Below, one piece after another: positions 18,064 through 25,421 of a DNA stretch of 64,000 nt. Numbering within the stretch: position 1 is the stretch's first letter; every line of letters begins with the position of its first letter. Below the pieces are notes generated by a model. The model was not told where the DNA came from. It worked only from the letters and a program-made list of their open reading frames with translations, and searched no databases. The translations under genes were made by a program, and so were the position numbers. Source of the stretch: Bradyrhizobiaceae bacterium (GTDB lineage: Bacteria; Pseudomonadota; Alphaproteobacteria; Rhizobiales; Xanthobacteraceae); NCBI GenBank assembly GCA_020544565.1, contig CP078014.1, forward strand, positions 2,668,016 to 2,732,015, read 5' to 3'.

Positions 18064-18588
18064 TTAGGTGACGCAGCGTCCGGGTCCTAGTTGCTTCGCC
18101 ACCGTCGTCAATACGCTCACCACCGGCTCGCAGGCGATGACAGGACGCGCCGCCGGGCCGCGCAAGGTCGCGGGCGCAGGCGGCTTTCGCAGGGCATCGG
18201 CGGCTTCCCCGGGCAGACGCGTCGCCACCGAGACGCCGTCGATACCCGGCACCTTGAATGATAGCGTGACACCGCCCGGATGACGCACCACCGGGGCCCG
18301 ATCGGCCTTGGCCGCGCGGTTGACGCCGGCGGCCGTGCTGTCGTCGGTGCGGACGGACAACGCCGCGGCCGGCATGCCGGCGGCAGCGGAAACCTGTGTC
18401 CCGCTCGCCAGACCATGCCCCGTCGCGTCGTCGAGCTGTACTGCGCCCAGCGCGAGCACCAGCGCCCCCGCGCCAAGCACGGCGGGCGCCCACTGTACCA
18501 CGGCCCCGTCACCGAAGGCCGATCGGCCGAAATCACCATCTCCGGAAGCCGTCTTTCCGGACGTTACCCGAAACATCTGCCGGAACAT
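18064..18588 (-). CDS. Hypothetical membrane-anchored protein, stress-promoter controlled
   Basis: 174 residues, not recognised. There is one N-terminal membrane segment (about 34-50, WAPAVLGAGALVLALGAVQL), a Ser/Ala/Thr-rich linker and a C-terminal region with VTLSFKVPGIDGVSVATR, VIACEPVVSVLTTVAKQL and a terminal GPGRCV. Two cysteines (in ACEP and GRCV) could form a disulfide outside the membrane. A perfect GGAAC-N16-CGTT lies 53 bases upstream. The likely role is an envelope protein of the general stress response, by context only. Confidence 0.75.
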   Translation of the reverse strand: MFRQMFRVTSGKTASGDGDFGRSAFGDGAVVQWAPAVLGAGALVLALGAVQLDDATGHGLASGTQVSAAAGMPAAALSVRTDDSTAAGVNRAAKADRAPVVRHPGGVTLSFKVPGIDGVSVATRLPGEAADALRKPPAPATLRGPAARPVIACEPVVSVLTTVAKQLGPGRCVT

Positions 18589-18640
18589 CTGCGCCTCTCG
18601 TCATTGTTCGGCCGCCGCGACGGCGGCCGTTTCCTGAATC

Positions 18641-18665
18641 AACGAGATCGCGCAGGCTTCGTTCC
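18641..18665 (-). promoter_or_regulatory. EcfG-type promoter of the 174-residue protein gene
   Basis: Read leftward: GGAAC (18665-18661), 16 bases, CGTT (18644-18641). Exact consensus, 53 bases upstream of the start at 18588. Confidence 0.8.
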
Positions 18666-18703
18666 GGATCGTTCGCGCCGCCTCCGGTCCGCGGCTGCTC
18701 ACA

Positions 18704-18760
18704 ATTTCGGGATTGTGCAGCCAAAATGATGAATTCGGGATTGCACAGCCAAAACGATGA
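18704..18760. repeat. Two tandem copies of a 28-bp unit
   Basis: Copy one (18704-18732) and copy two (18733-18760) share TTCGGGATTG, CAGCCAAAA and GATGA, differing by a few substitutions and one base in length. They lie downstream of phyR. Confidence 0.75.
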
Positions 18761-18787
18761 ACCGGGCCCGCACAGTGGACCCGGTTC
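18759..18787 (-). terminator. Hairpin downstream of phyR
   Basis: GAACCGGG/CCCGGTTC, 8 perfect pairs around a 13-base loop, 35 bases beyond the phyR stop. The following leftward sequence (CATCGTTTT) has only a weak T run, so this is a tentative terminator. Confidence 0.4.
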
Positions 18788-18821
18788 GCTCGATTGTTGA
18801 GATGGCGTCAGAACCCCGGCG

Positions 18822-19625
18822 TCAGGACGCCGTAGCCCGCGAGGTGCGGCTGCGGGAATTACGCTGGAAGAACAGCGCCTGGCTCGCCACCGCCGACACC
18901 ATGGCGGGCTGGAACGGCTTGGAAATCAGGAACGCCGGTTCGGGCCGCTCGCCAGTGAGGAAGCGCTCGGGATAGGCGGTGATGAACACCACCGGCACCT
19001 CGAACGTCTTCAACAATTCGTTGACGGCGTCGAGGCCAGAACTGCCGTCGGCCAACTGGATGTCGGCCAGGATCAGGCCGGGGGTTTTCGATCGCGACAG
19101 CGCCACGGCATCGGCATGGGTGCGCGCCACGCCGATGACGTGGTGTCCCAGGTTCTTGACCAGGCTTTCCAGATCCATCGCGATGAAGGTCTCGTCCTCG
19201 ATGATGAGCACATCGGTCGCGATCTCGGCGGCGAGTTCGCGCCCCGCCGCTTCGGTCAGCTCGCGCACCTCAGCAACGTCCGTTTCCAGAATGCAGGCGG
19301 TCTCCTCCTCGGAGAATCCTTCCAGCGACAGCAGCAGGAACGCCTGCCGCGCCAGCGGCGTGATGTTGGACAGCCGCTGCTCGGACGGCTGGATCGACGG
19401 TCCGTCGTCGCTGCCGTTGAGGGACACCGAATTCCATATCCGGGTAAAGAGACGGAACAGCCCCACCCGGGGGGCGACGCTGCCGTCAAGCAGAGTCGGA
19501 TCCTGCAACAGGGCCTCCAGCATGGCGGCGACATAGGCATCGCCCGACGCCTGGCTCCCCGTCAGAGCGCGGGCGTAGCGCCGCAACAGTGGCAAATGTT
19601 CAGCAATGAGCTGAGAACGCGGCAT
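18822..19625 (-). CDS. phyR: PhyR, anti-anti-sigma response regulator of the general stress response
   Basis: 267 residues. The N-terminal half (1-about 130) is sigma-factor-like and mimics EcfG to sequester NepR. The C-terminal half is a receiver domain with acidic pocket IIEDE (141-145), phospho-acceptor Asp188 (LILADIQLADG), FITAYPERFLTG (the FATGUY-type switch motif) and Lys236 (ISKPF). When phosphorylated it binds NepR and frees EcfG. GGAGG precedes the ATG. Divergent from nepR-ecfG across a shared promoter region. Confidence 0.97.
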   Translation of the reverse strand: MPRSQLIAEHLPLLRRYARALTGSQASGDAYVAAMLEALLQDPTLLDGSVAPRVGLFRLFTRIWNSVSLNGSDDGPSIQPSEQRLSNITPLARQAFLLLSLEGFSEEETACILETDVAEVRELTEAAGRELAAEIATDVLIIEDETFIAMDLESLVKNLGHHVIGVARTHADAVALSRSKTPGLILADIQLADGSSGLDAVNELLKTFEVPVVFITAYPERFLTGERPEPAFLISKPFQPAMVSAVASQALFFQRNSRSRTSRATAS

Positions 19626-19652
19626 ACCACCTCCAATAGGTCATCGACTATC

Positions 19653-19677
19653 AACCTGAAACCCGGGGGCGGGTTCC
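19653..19677 (-). promoter_or_regulatory. Candidate EcfG-like promoter of phyR (proximal)
   Basis: Read leftward: GGAAC (19677-19673), 16 bases, GGTT (19656-19653), 28 bases before the phyR start. One mismatch from consensus, same variant as upstream of the 53-residue protein and sensor kinase genes. Confidence 0.5.
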
Positions 19678-19692
19678 CCAAGATGGACTATC

Positions 19693-19717
19693 TACGCGCC
19701 AGCGCAAGAAAAGTTCC
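19693..19717 (-). promoter_or_regulatory. Candidate EcfG-like promoter of phyR (distal)
   Basis: Read leftward: GGAAC (19717-19713), 16 bases, CGTA (19696-19693), one mismatch. Its GGAAC box forms one arm of a palindrome with the oppositely directed box of nepR-ecfG (arms 19710-19717 and 19726-19733). Confidence 0.5.
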
Positions 19718-19725
19718 GCGCCTCA

Positions 19726-19750
19726 GGAACTTTCCGTGGCCTCCCGCATT
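19726..19750 (+). promoter_or_regulatory. Candidate EcfG-like promoter of nepR-ecfG
   Basis: GGAAC (19726-19730), 16 bases, CATT (19747-19750), one mismatch from consensus, 79 bases before the nepR start. It would give the positive autoregulation known for this system. Confidence 0.5.
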
Positions 19751-19829
19751 GATGATCGACAATCGGGGGGCCACAGGCTTCAGGACAACAAAATTGTTGT
19801 CTTTCAAAGTACTTAGCTCCTGGGGAAAA

Positions 19830-20078
19830 ATGGACCGGATCATGAAAGAGATGAAGCCTCCATCGACCAAGCCTCCTGCAGGAGGCAAACCGGGCGGTCT
19901 GAACGCCGAAATCCAGTCCCGGATCGGCCATCAACTCCGCGCGATGTACGATGATGTGGTGCGTCAGGGAGTGCCCGAGCGTTTTGCCGAAATGATACGG
20001 CAGCTCGATTCCCAGGAGGCGGCAGCGCGGGTCACAAGTGGCGCGCCACTGGACGCCAAAGACAACGGGAGGGACTGA
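19830..20078 (+). CDS. nepR: NepR anti-sigma factor
   Basis: 82 residues. The conserved NepR core is LNAEIQSRIGHQLRAMYDDVVRQGVPERFAEMIRQLD (read here as two short helices, about residues 24-60). The N-terminus is Lys/Pro-rich and disordered. NepR holds EcfG inactive until phosphorylated PhyR captures it. The ATG at 19830 follows GGGGA. Its stop overlaps the ecfG start (TGATG), so anti-sigma and sigma are co-translated. Confidence 0.95.
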   Translation: MDRIMKEMKPPSTKPPAGGKPGGLNAEIQSRIGHQLRAMYDDVVRQGVPERFAEMIRQLDSQEAAARVTSGAPLDAKDNGRD

Positions 20079-20632
20079 TGCCTCTCACCGATTCCCTACG
20101 CGACAACATTCTGGCGACGGTGCCAAGCCTGCGCGCTTTTGCGATTTCGCTGAGCGGCAATAGCGACCGCGCCGACGACCTCGTGCAGGAAACGCTGCTG
20201 CGCGCACTGGCGCACATCGATTCCTTCCAGCCGGGATCCAACATGCCCGCGTGGCTGTTCACCATCCTGCGCAACCTGTTCCGCTCCGACTACCGCAAGC
20301 GGCGCCGCGAGGTGGAGGATGCCGATGGCAGCTACGCCAAGACGCTGAAGTCGCAGCCCGGACAGAACGCACATCTGGAATTCGAGGAATTCCGTGCGGC
20401 GCTGGACAAGCTGCCCCAGGACCAGCGCGAGGCATTGATCCTGGTCGGCGCCTCCGGCTTCTCCTACGAGGACGCGGCGGCAATCTGCGGCTGCGCGGTG
20501 GGCACCATCAAGAGCCGCGTCAACCGCGCGCGCTCGAAGCTGAGCGCCCTGCTCTATGTCGAGGGTGCGGAAGATTTCGGGCCCGACGATACCATTCGCG
20601 CGGTGATCGGAGGCGGTGGCGGCGGCAGTTGA
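20078..20632 (+). CDS. ecfG: EcfG, ECF-family general stress sigma factor
   Basis: 184 residues. Region 2: DNILATVPSLRAFAISLSG, then DRADDLVQETLLRALAHID and PAWLFTILRNLFRSDYRKRRRE. Region 4: LDKLPQDQREALILVGASGFSYEDAAAICGCAVGTIKSRVNRAR. This is the ECF15/EcfG type paired with NepR and PhyR; it recognises GGAAC-N16/17-CGTT promoters. Followed by a terminator. Confidence 0.97.
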   Translation: MPLTDSLRDNILATVPSLRAFAISLSGNSDRADDLVQETLLRALAHIDSFQPGSNMPAWLFTILRNLFRSDYRKRRREVEDADGSYAKTLKSQPGQNAHLEFEEFRAALDKLPQDQREALILVGASGFSYEDAAAICGCAVGTIKSRVNRARSKLSALLYVEGAEDFGPDDTIRAVIGGGGGGS

Positions 20633-20684
20633 TGCCGCCACTTCATCCTTCGGCGCAAAATGCCGGACAAAACAAAGACAAAAC

Positions 20685-20715
20685 AAAAGCGGCCCATGAC
20701 GGGCCGCTTTTTCGT
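20685..20715 (+). terminator. Rho-independent terminator after ecfG
   Basis: Stem AAAGCGGCCC/GGGCCGCTTT around ATGAC, followed by TTCGTTT, about 55 bases past the ecfG stop. Confidence 0.9.
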
Positions 20716-20781
20716 TTCCGGATGTCCACACCGGCTCTGATTGCAACGGAGTCAACCAGAACCGGCGGGACACGGCCTGCG

Positions 20782-20865
20782 TCAGTGCAGGCCGCCGAAT
20801 ATCCAGATCAGAAACAGGATCGGCAGCGGAATGCCGAGAAGCCAGAGCAGAGCATAGCGGCCCAT
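20782..20865 (-). CDS. 27-residue single-helix membrane peptide
   Basis: 27 residues: MGRYALL..., a single hydrophobic helix with GIPLPILFLIW and ending FGGLH. GAGGGATGA precedes the ATG by about 9 bases. I have a memory of near-identical tiny proteins in other Rhizobiales genomes, which with the good ribosome site argues it is real. Function unknown. It is the first leftward gene after the sensor kinase, 69 bases beyond its stop, so possibly co-transcribed. Confidence 0.6.
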   Translation of the reverse strand: MGRYALLWLLGIPLPILFLIWIFGGLH

Positions 20866-20934
20866 GATGTCATCCCTCGCGTTGCTGTGTCCTTTCCAAA
20901 TCCGCAAAAGGCATTTGGTTCCTGCTTCCGCGCG

Positions 20935-22578
20935 TCAGCGGACCGGCGCGCCGATCCGCTCGGTACGGCCCTTTTCGTACTCGTCCACCACCGTCACCAT
21001 CGGCGCGGAGAGTTCGTAGACATAGCTGACATCGGTGAAGTACCGATTGGCGGTGCCACCCAGCGCCTCGGGCGCGACGCGGTCGAGCAGCACGATACCG
21101 AACTCGCTGTCGGCGCGGCGGGTCGCGGCGCTGGTGTTGAATTCCTCCCAGCGGAAATGAAACATGGCCTCCGCTCCCTCGCCGACGACGCTCCATTGCG
21201 CAGCGATGTGCGGATGCTTGCCGACCAGCGACAGTCCCTCGTCGGCATGGGAGGCCAGCTCAAAAAACAGCAGCGACAGGCTCTGCGCAGCGCGGGCGCT
21301 GACGACGAGGTCCGGCCCATTGACCACGATGCGCTCGGCATGGGGGATGGCGCGCGATTCCAACAGCCCACGCAGGTTGACGCCCTGCCACTGGCTTTCG
21401 CTGAGCAGCGTGACGACGTGGGACATGGCGTGGATGCGGCCGATCAGAAGTTCGCGCGCGATGTCGATATCGGCGCCGTGCCGCAGGGTGCGAGTGACGA
21501 TGGACTGGATGACAGCAAGGATGTTCTTGACCCGGTGGTTCAGCTCGTCGATCACCGCGGTGAGCCGGCGCTCGAAATCGATCCGGGTCTGGACCTCGCG
21601 GCTGAGGCGCACGTTGTTGTAGGACACATAGCCGAACAGCCCGCACAGGATCACGGTCAGCGCGGCGCCGATGCCGGCGACCACCAGCGCCAGGTCGCGC
21701 GCCCGCGCTGCAGCATTGCTCTTGGCGTAATAGATCAGCGTCCAGTCGCGCGCGCCGAACGACACCACCCGCAACAGCGGCGGATTGTCGGCATCGAGCG
21801 TCAGCGGCACCGCGTCGACACGGCCGTCCGGGTCGGCGCTGAGATTCTTGGTCGCATCGCGCGGATCACGCAGCGCCACCGCGAAGGTGGACATCTCGTC
21901 GTTCGCCAGCATCAGCGGCGCCAGCCGATAGGAAATGGTGAGAAACCCGGCGACGCCGGCGCCCGCCTCCCCGTGCACCGGCGCGGCCAGCACGATGCCG
22001 ATCGGCCCATCGTCGCGCAGCAGCGGCAGCGGATCGGACGAGACCGGCTTGTCCTCCTGCAGGGCCCGCCGCAGCATCGGCCCGGCAACCGGGTGGTCGT
22101 CAATGGCGCGGCCGACGAAGACGCGCGTCGCGTCGGTCTGCGGCTCCACGTCCATGATCACGCTGGCGGGATCGGGCAAGGTCCCCGCCGGCCCGCCCTC
22201 GGCATTGCGCAGCACCGGCTCGGGAATTCCTGCACCGAGGAGTTGGGCCTGCGCCTGCGCCAGCGCCGTCCGCGGCACACGGGCAATCCACGCCGCCACC
22301 ACGAAATCAGTCTTGAAGGCGTAGATCGAGGTCCGCAGCGGCTGCAGCGCATGGGTCATATCGAAGGACGGCGAGCGGAACAGGCCAACCGCCACGCGGG
22401 TCAGCAACTCGCGTTCGCTGAGCCGCTCTTGCACCAGATTGGCGTGGGTATCCACCGCTCGGGCCAGCGCGATGCGGTCGATCGACAATTCCTGTTCGTA
22501 AACCTTCATCGCCGCGAGCGCGGAGACGAGGATTCCGATGATCGCCATCAATGCCGTGATCAGACCCAGACGAATCAC
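20935..22578 (-). CDS. CHASE-domain sensor histidine kinase of the HWE/HisKA_2 type (PhyK-like)
   Basis: 547 residues. An N-terminal membrane helix (1-23), a periplasmic CHASE domain (about 55-300, with LFRSPSFDM and FKTDFVVAAWIARV), a second helix (about 300-325) and a cytoplasmic kinase core. The phospho-acceptor is His348 in DELNHRVKN. C-terminal G-box FGIVLLDRVAPEALGG resembles the HWE family. The N-box reads FELASHADEG, where family members have ELATNAxKYG, so the usual Mg/ATP-binding Asn is missing. Start is GTG at 22578 with AAGG upstream. Genomic context makes it the likely signal input to PhyR. Confidence 0.85.
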   Translation of the reverse strand: MIRLGLITALMAIIGILVSALAAMKVYEQELSIDRIALARAVDTHANLVQERLSERELLTRVAVGLFRSPSFDMTHALQPLRTSIYAFKTDFVVAAWIARVPRTALAQAQAQLLGAGIPEPVLRNAEGGPAGTLPDPASVIMDVEPQTDATRVFVGRAIDDHPVAGPMLRRALQEDKPVSSDPLPLLRDDGPIGIVLAAPVHGEAGAGVAGFLTISYRLAPLMLANDEMSTFAVALRDPRDATKNLSADPDGRVDAVPLTLDADNPPLLRVVSFGARDWTLIYYAKSNAAARARDLALVVAGIGAALTVILCGLFGYVSYNNVRLSREVQTRIDFERRLTAVIDELNHRVKNILAVIQSIVTRTLRHGADIDIARELLIGRIHAMSHVVTLLSESQWQGVNLRGLLESRAIPHAERIVVNGPDLVVSARAAQSLSLLFFELASHADEGLSLVGKHPHIAAQWSVVGEGAEAMFHFRWEEFNTSAATRRADSEFGIVLLDRVAPEALGGTANRYFTDVSYVYELSAPMVTVVDEYEKGRTERIGAPVR

Positions 22579-22752
22579 GCGCCTTACCCGGACAATGAAT
22601 GAAGAAAGATCAATGAACGCGTCGGATCAATACCATCGGGGTGGAAAGGGGGACCGGCGGCGGCTCTATGGCAAGCGATCATGATGACACTGGTTAACGG
22701 CCGGCCCTCGCCGGTATCGGCGGAGGCCTACGAAATCCATCGTAGGTAAATC

Positions 22753-22777
22753 AACCGGCGCGCGCGCCCTTGGTTCC
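22753..22777 (-). promoter_or_regulatory. Candidate EcfG-like promoter of the sensor kinase
   Basis: Read leftward: GGAAC (22777-22773), 16 bases, GGTT (22756-22753). One mismatch from consensus. The leader to the GTG at 22578 would be about 170 bases. Confidence 0.4.
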
Positions 22778-22858
22778 GGCGGCGGAGAAATATGTCCCTG
22801 CGGGCACGGTCGATCCGCCAGACCGGCGCCCGCGCCCGGCGGGGAGGCTCGTCATGTC

Positions 22859-23452
22859 TTAGTGATCGTGGTCGTGGTGATGGTGTCCATGGGAATGACC
22901 ATGATGGTGGTCGTGGCCGTGATGACCATGGTCATGATGATCGTGGCCATGATGGTCGTGGTGATCGTGCTCGTGATGGTCGTGACCATGGCCATGGTGG
23001 CCGTGATCATGCCCGTGGTGACCGCCGCCGGAATAGGCCCCGCCCTCCGGATCGAACGGAGCCTCGATGTGGGTGACGCGGGCGCCGAGCCCCTCCACCA
23101 TGGCCTCGATCACATGGTCGTGGCGGATGCGCAGGCCGCGCCCGGCGATCTGCGTCGGCAGATGCCGGTTGCCGAGATGCCACGCCACTCGCACCAGTTG
23201 GGTCGGATCGGCGGCGCGGATTTCCAGAAGGTGCTCGGGCGCGGCCACGACTTCCACCAGCCGCCCGTCGTCGAGCACCAGCGCGTCGCCGCCGCGCAGG
23301 GCGACGGCCTCGGGCAGATCGAGCAGGAAGTCGAGCCCGCGCGTGGCCGTCATCCGCTTGCGGCGGCGGTGACGGTCGTCGAAATCCAGCACCACGGTGT
23401 CGGCGGCTTCGGTCCAACTGCCCGGCGGCCGGACCGCGGTGGCGCGGATCAT
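22859..23452 (-). CDS. ureE: Urease accessory protein UreE with a histidine-rich tail
   Basis: 197 residues. UreE is the nickel metallochaperone for urease. Conserved parts: [38 protein letters not shown] and [17 protein letters not shown], including metal-binding His111/His113. Residues 145-197 are almost only His, Asp and Gly, with 33 His in 53 residues, for storing nickel. The ATG at 23452 overlaps the preceding gene by 4 bases. No urease structural gene or ureF/ureG is next to it, which is unusual. Confidence 0.93.
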   Translation of the reverse strand: MIRATAVRPPGSWTEAADTVVLDFDDRHRRRKRMTATRGLDFLLDLPEAVALRGGDALVLDDGRLVEVVAAPEHLLEIRAADPTQLVRVAWHLGNRHLPTQIAGRGLRIRHDHVIEAMVEGLGARVTHIEAPFDPEGGAYSGGGHHGHDHGHHGHGHDHHEHDHHDHHGHDHHDHGHHGHDHHHGHSHGHHHHDHDH

Positions 23453-23748
23453 CGCACCACCACGTCGGCCGGGGTGATGATCTCGATCTTCGGCGGTGCG
23501 TCGAAACACTGAACGGCGACGCGGCCGAAAGTCCTCATGTGGTCCGCCTTGCGGTGCGGCTCCAGCGCCTCGACGTTCTCCCATTGCTCGACGAACACCA
23601 GCCTGGCGGGATCGGTGATGCTTTCGTGCAGGTCGTAGGCGATGTTGCCCGCTTCCTTGCGGGTCTCGGCGATGCAGGCCTTGGCCGCGGCGATCAGTTC
23701 GGCGCGCTTCTCGGGCTTCACGGTCAGGGTGGCGATGACGTAGATCAA
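23449..23748 (-). CDS. Antibiotic-biosynthesis-monooxygenase-fold (ABM) protein
   Basis: 99 residues if the TTG at 23748 is used. That start is preferred because GGGAG lies 8 bases before it and the protein then begins [15 protein letters not shown], as relatives do; an ATG at 23772 would add 8 poorly conserved residues. The domain is a ferredoxin-like barrel with [20 protein letters not shown] and HMRTFG, typical of small quinol/heme-type monooxygenases, though no substrate is evident. It overlaps ureE by 4 bases and lies 63 bases after urtE. Confidence 0.85.
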   Translation of the reverse strand: MIYVIATLTVKPEKRAELIAAAKACIAETRKEAGNIAYDLHESITDPARLVFVEQWENVEALEPHRKADHMRTFGRVAVQCFDAPPKIEIITPADVVVR

Positions 23749-23811
23749 GATGGGACTCCCGGCGATTGTCATGGACGTGCCGGGAACCCTAGTACAGGAC
23801 ATGCCGCAGCG

Positions 23812-24507
23812 CTATAGCGCCATCTGCCGGCCGATCTCGGCAGGATCGAGGGTGGCGCGATCGCAGGTGAATTTCACCGCGCCGCGATCCATCACGGCGA
23901 AACTGTCGCCGAGTTCGCAGGCAAAATCGAGATACTGCTCCACCAGCACGATGGCGATGGAGCCGAGGCTGCGCAGATAGGAAATGGCGCGGCCGATATC
24001 CTTGATGATCGAGGGCTGGATGCCTTCGGTCGGCTCGTCGAGCAGCAGCAACTTTGGCCGCATCACCAGCGCCCGGCCGATGGCCAGTTGTTGTTGCTGG
24101 CCGCCGGACAGATCGCCGCCGCGGCGGCCGAGCATGGTGCCGAGCACGGGAAACAGCGCGAACACCTCGTCCGGAATGGAGCGGTCATTGCGCTTCAGCG
24201 GCGCGAAGCCGGTTCTGAGATTCTCCTCCACGGTCAGCAGCGGAAAAATCTCGCGGCCCTGCGGCACCAGCGCGATGCCGCGCCGCGCGCGCTGGTGCGG
24301 CTTGAGCCCGGAGATGTCAGCGCCCTCGAAGGCGATGGCGCCGCTCCTGAGCGGATGCTGCCCGGCCAGCGCCCGCAGCAGGCTGGTCTTGCCGACGCCG
24401 TTGCGGCCGAGCACGCAGGTGACCTTGCCGGCTTCGGCGGTGAGCGACACCCCGCGCAATGCCTGCGCCGCGCCGTAGGACAGAGTGATGTTGTCGACGT
24501 TCAGCAT
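23812..24507 (-). CDS. urtE: Urea ABC transporter ATP-binding protein UrtE
   Basis: 231 residues, LivF-like. Walker A GRNGVGKTS (about 36-44), LSGGQQQQLAIGRALVMRPKLLLLDEPTEGIQPSII (signature and Walker B; the EGIQPSI ending is characteristic of UrtE) and the switch region EQYLDFA. ATG at 24507 with GAGAGG upstream. It drives urea uptake with UrtD and the UrtBC channel. Confidence 0.95.
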   Translation of the reverse strand: MLNVDNITLSYGAAQALRGVSLTAEAGKVTCVLGRNGVGKTSLLRALAGQHPLRSGAIAFEGADISGLKPHQRARRGIALVPQGREIFPLLTVEENLRTGFAPLKRNDRSIPDEVFALFPVLGTMLGRRGGDLSGGQQQQLAIGRALVMRPKLLLLDEPTEGIQPSIIKDIGRAISYLRSLGSIAIVLVEQYLDFACELGDSFAVMDRGAVKFTCDRATLDPAEIGRQMAL

Positions 24508-24520
24508 GGATGCCTCTCTC

Positions 24521-24632
24521 GTCCCGGACGCGATGCAGCGCGAAGCGGTGCTTCGCTGAGCCGGGACCGCACCGGTTCGTGGCGGTCCCGGTTCTGCAGA
24601 GCGGTGCTTCGCACCGCACTGCGCCCGGGACA
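24521..24632. repeat. Palindromic intergenic repeat, family C
   Basis: Starts GTCCCGGACGCGATGCAGCG and ends GCACTGCGCCCGGGAC; internally AGCGGTGCTTCGC occurs twice, in GAAGCGGTGCTTCGCTG and GAGCGGTGCTTCGCACC, and CCGGGACC pairs with GGTCCCGG. It fills the gap between urtD and urtE inside the operon. Confidence 0.8.
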
Positions 24633-24655
24633 CAAAACGAAAAGCAATTTACTCA

Positions 24656-25417
24656 TCACCGCCCCAGATACACCTCGATCACCCGCTCGTTCGACGACAC
24701 CTGATCGAGCGAGCCTTCCGCCAGCACCGAACCCTCGTGCAGGCAGGTGACGCGCACGCCAAGCTCGCGCACGAAAGTCATGTCGTGCTCGACCACCACC
24801 ACCGTCTTGTCGCGGTTGATCTGTTTCAGCAGTTCGGCGGTCTGGTGGGTCTCGGCATCGGTCATGCCGGCCACCGGCTCGTCCACCAGCAGCAGTTTCG
24901 GATCCTGCGCCAGCAGCATGCCGATCTCCAGCCACTGCTTCTGGCCGTGGGACAGCGAACCCGCGAGACGATGGCGGAGATCCTGCAAACGGATGGTTTC
25001 CAGCACCCGCGCGACGCGCTCGTTCTCGCCCGGCGTCTCGCGCCAGAACAGCGTGGCGCGCACGCGATGATCGGCCTTGAGCGCGAGCCGCAGGTTGTCC
25101 TCCACGGTCTGGCTCTCGAACACCGTGGGCTTCTGGAATTTGCGGCCGATGCCAAGCTCGGCGATCTCGGTCTCGTCGCAGCGCGTCAGATCCACCGAGC
25201 CGTCGAACAGCACGTCGCCCTGGTCTGGCCGGGTCTTGCCGGTGACGATGTCCATCATCGTGGTCTTGCCCGCACCGTTGGGACCGATGATGGCGCGCAT
25301 CTCGCCGGGTGCGATGGTCAGCGACAGGTTGTTGATGGCGTGGAAGCCGTCGAACGACACATGGACGCCGTCGAGATAGAGCATCGCGGAGGTGGCGCGG
25401 AGATCCATTGCGTTCAT
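24656..25417 (-). CDS. urtD: Urea ABC transporter ATP-binding protein UrtD
   Basis: 253 residues, LivG-like. Walker A GPNGAGKTT, signature LSHGQKQWLEIGMLL (the SHGQKQWLE form marks UrtD) and Walker B LLLVDEPVAGMTD; terminal residues IEVYLGR. The ATG at 25417 follows GGAG and lies 4 bases after the urtC stop. An ATG 3 codons later is possible. Confidence 0.95.
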   Translation of the reverse strand: MNAMDLRATSAMLYLDGVHVSFDGFHAINNLSLTIAPGEMRAIIGPNGAGKTTMMDIVTGKTRPDQGDVLFDGSVDLTRCDETEIAELGIGRKFQKPTVFESQTVEDNLRLALKADHRVRATLFWRETPGENERVARVLETIRLQDLRHRLAGSLSHGQKQWLEIGMLLAQDPKLLLVDEPVAGMTDAETHQTAELLKQINRDKTVVVVEHDMTFVRELGVRVTCLHEGSVLAEGSLDQVSSNERVIEVYLGR

Positions 25418-25421
25418 GTTG

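Noticed and set aside
20898..20922. GGAAC box upstream of the 27-residue peptide gene as an EcfG promoter
   Set aside because: The box is present, but the -10 at N16 is ATTT and at N17 TTTG, too far from CGTT to claim.
22862..23060. Tandem short repeats opposite the His-rich tail of ureE
   Set aside because: The pattern comes from repeated His/Asp/Gly codons of UreE, not from a CRISPR or satellite array.
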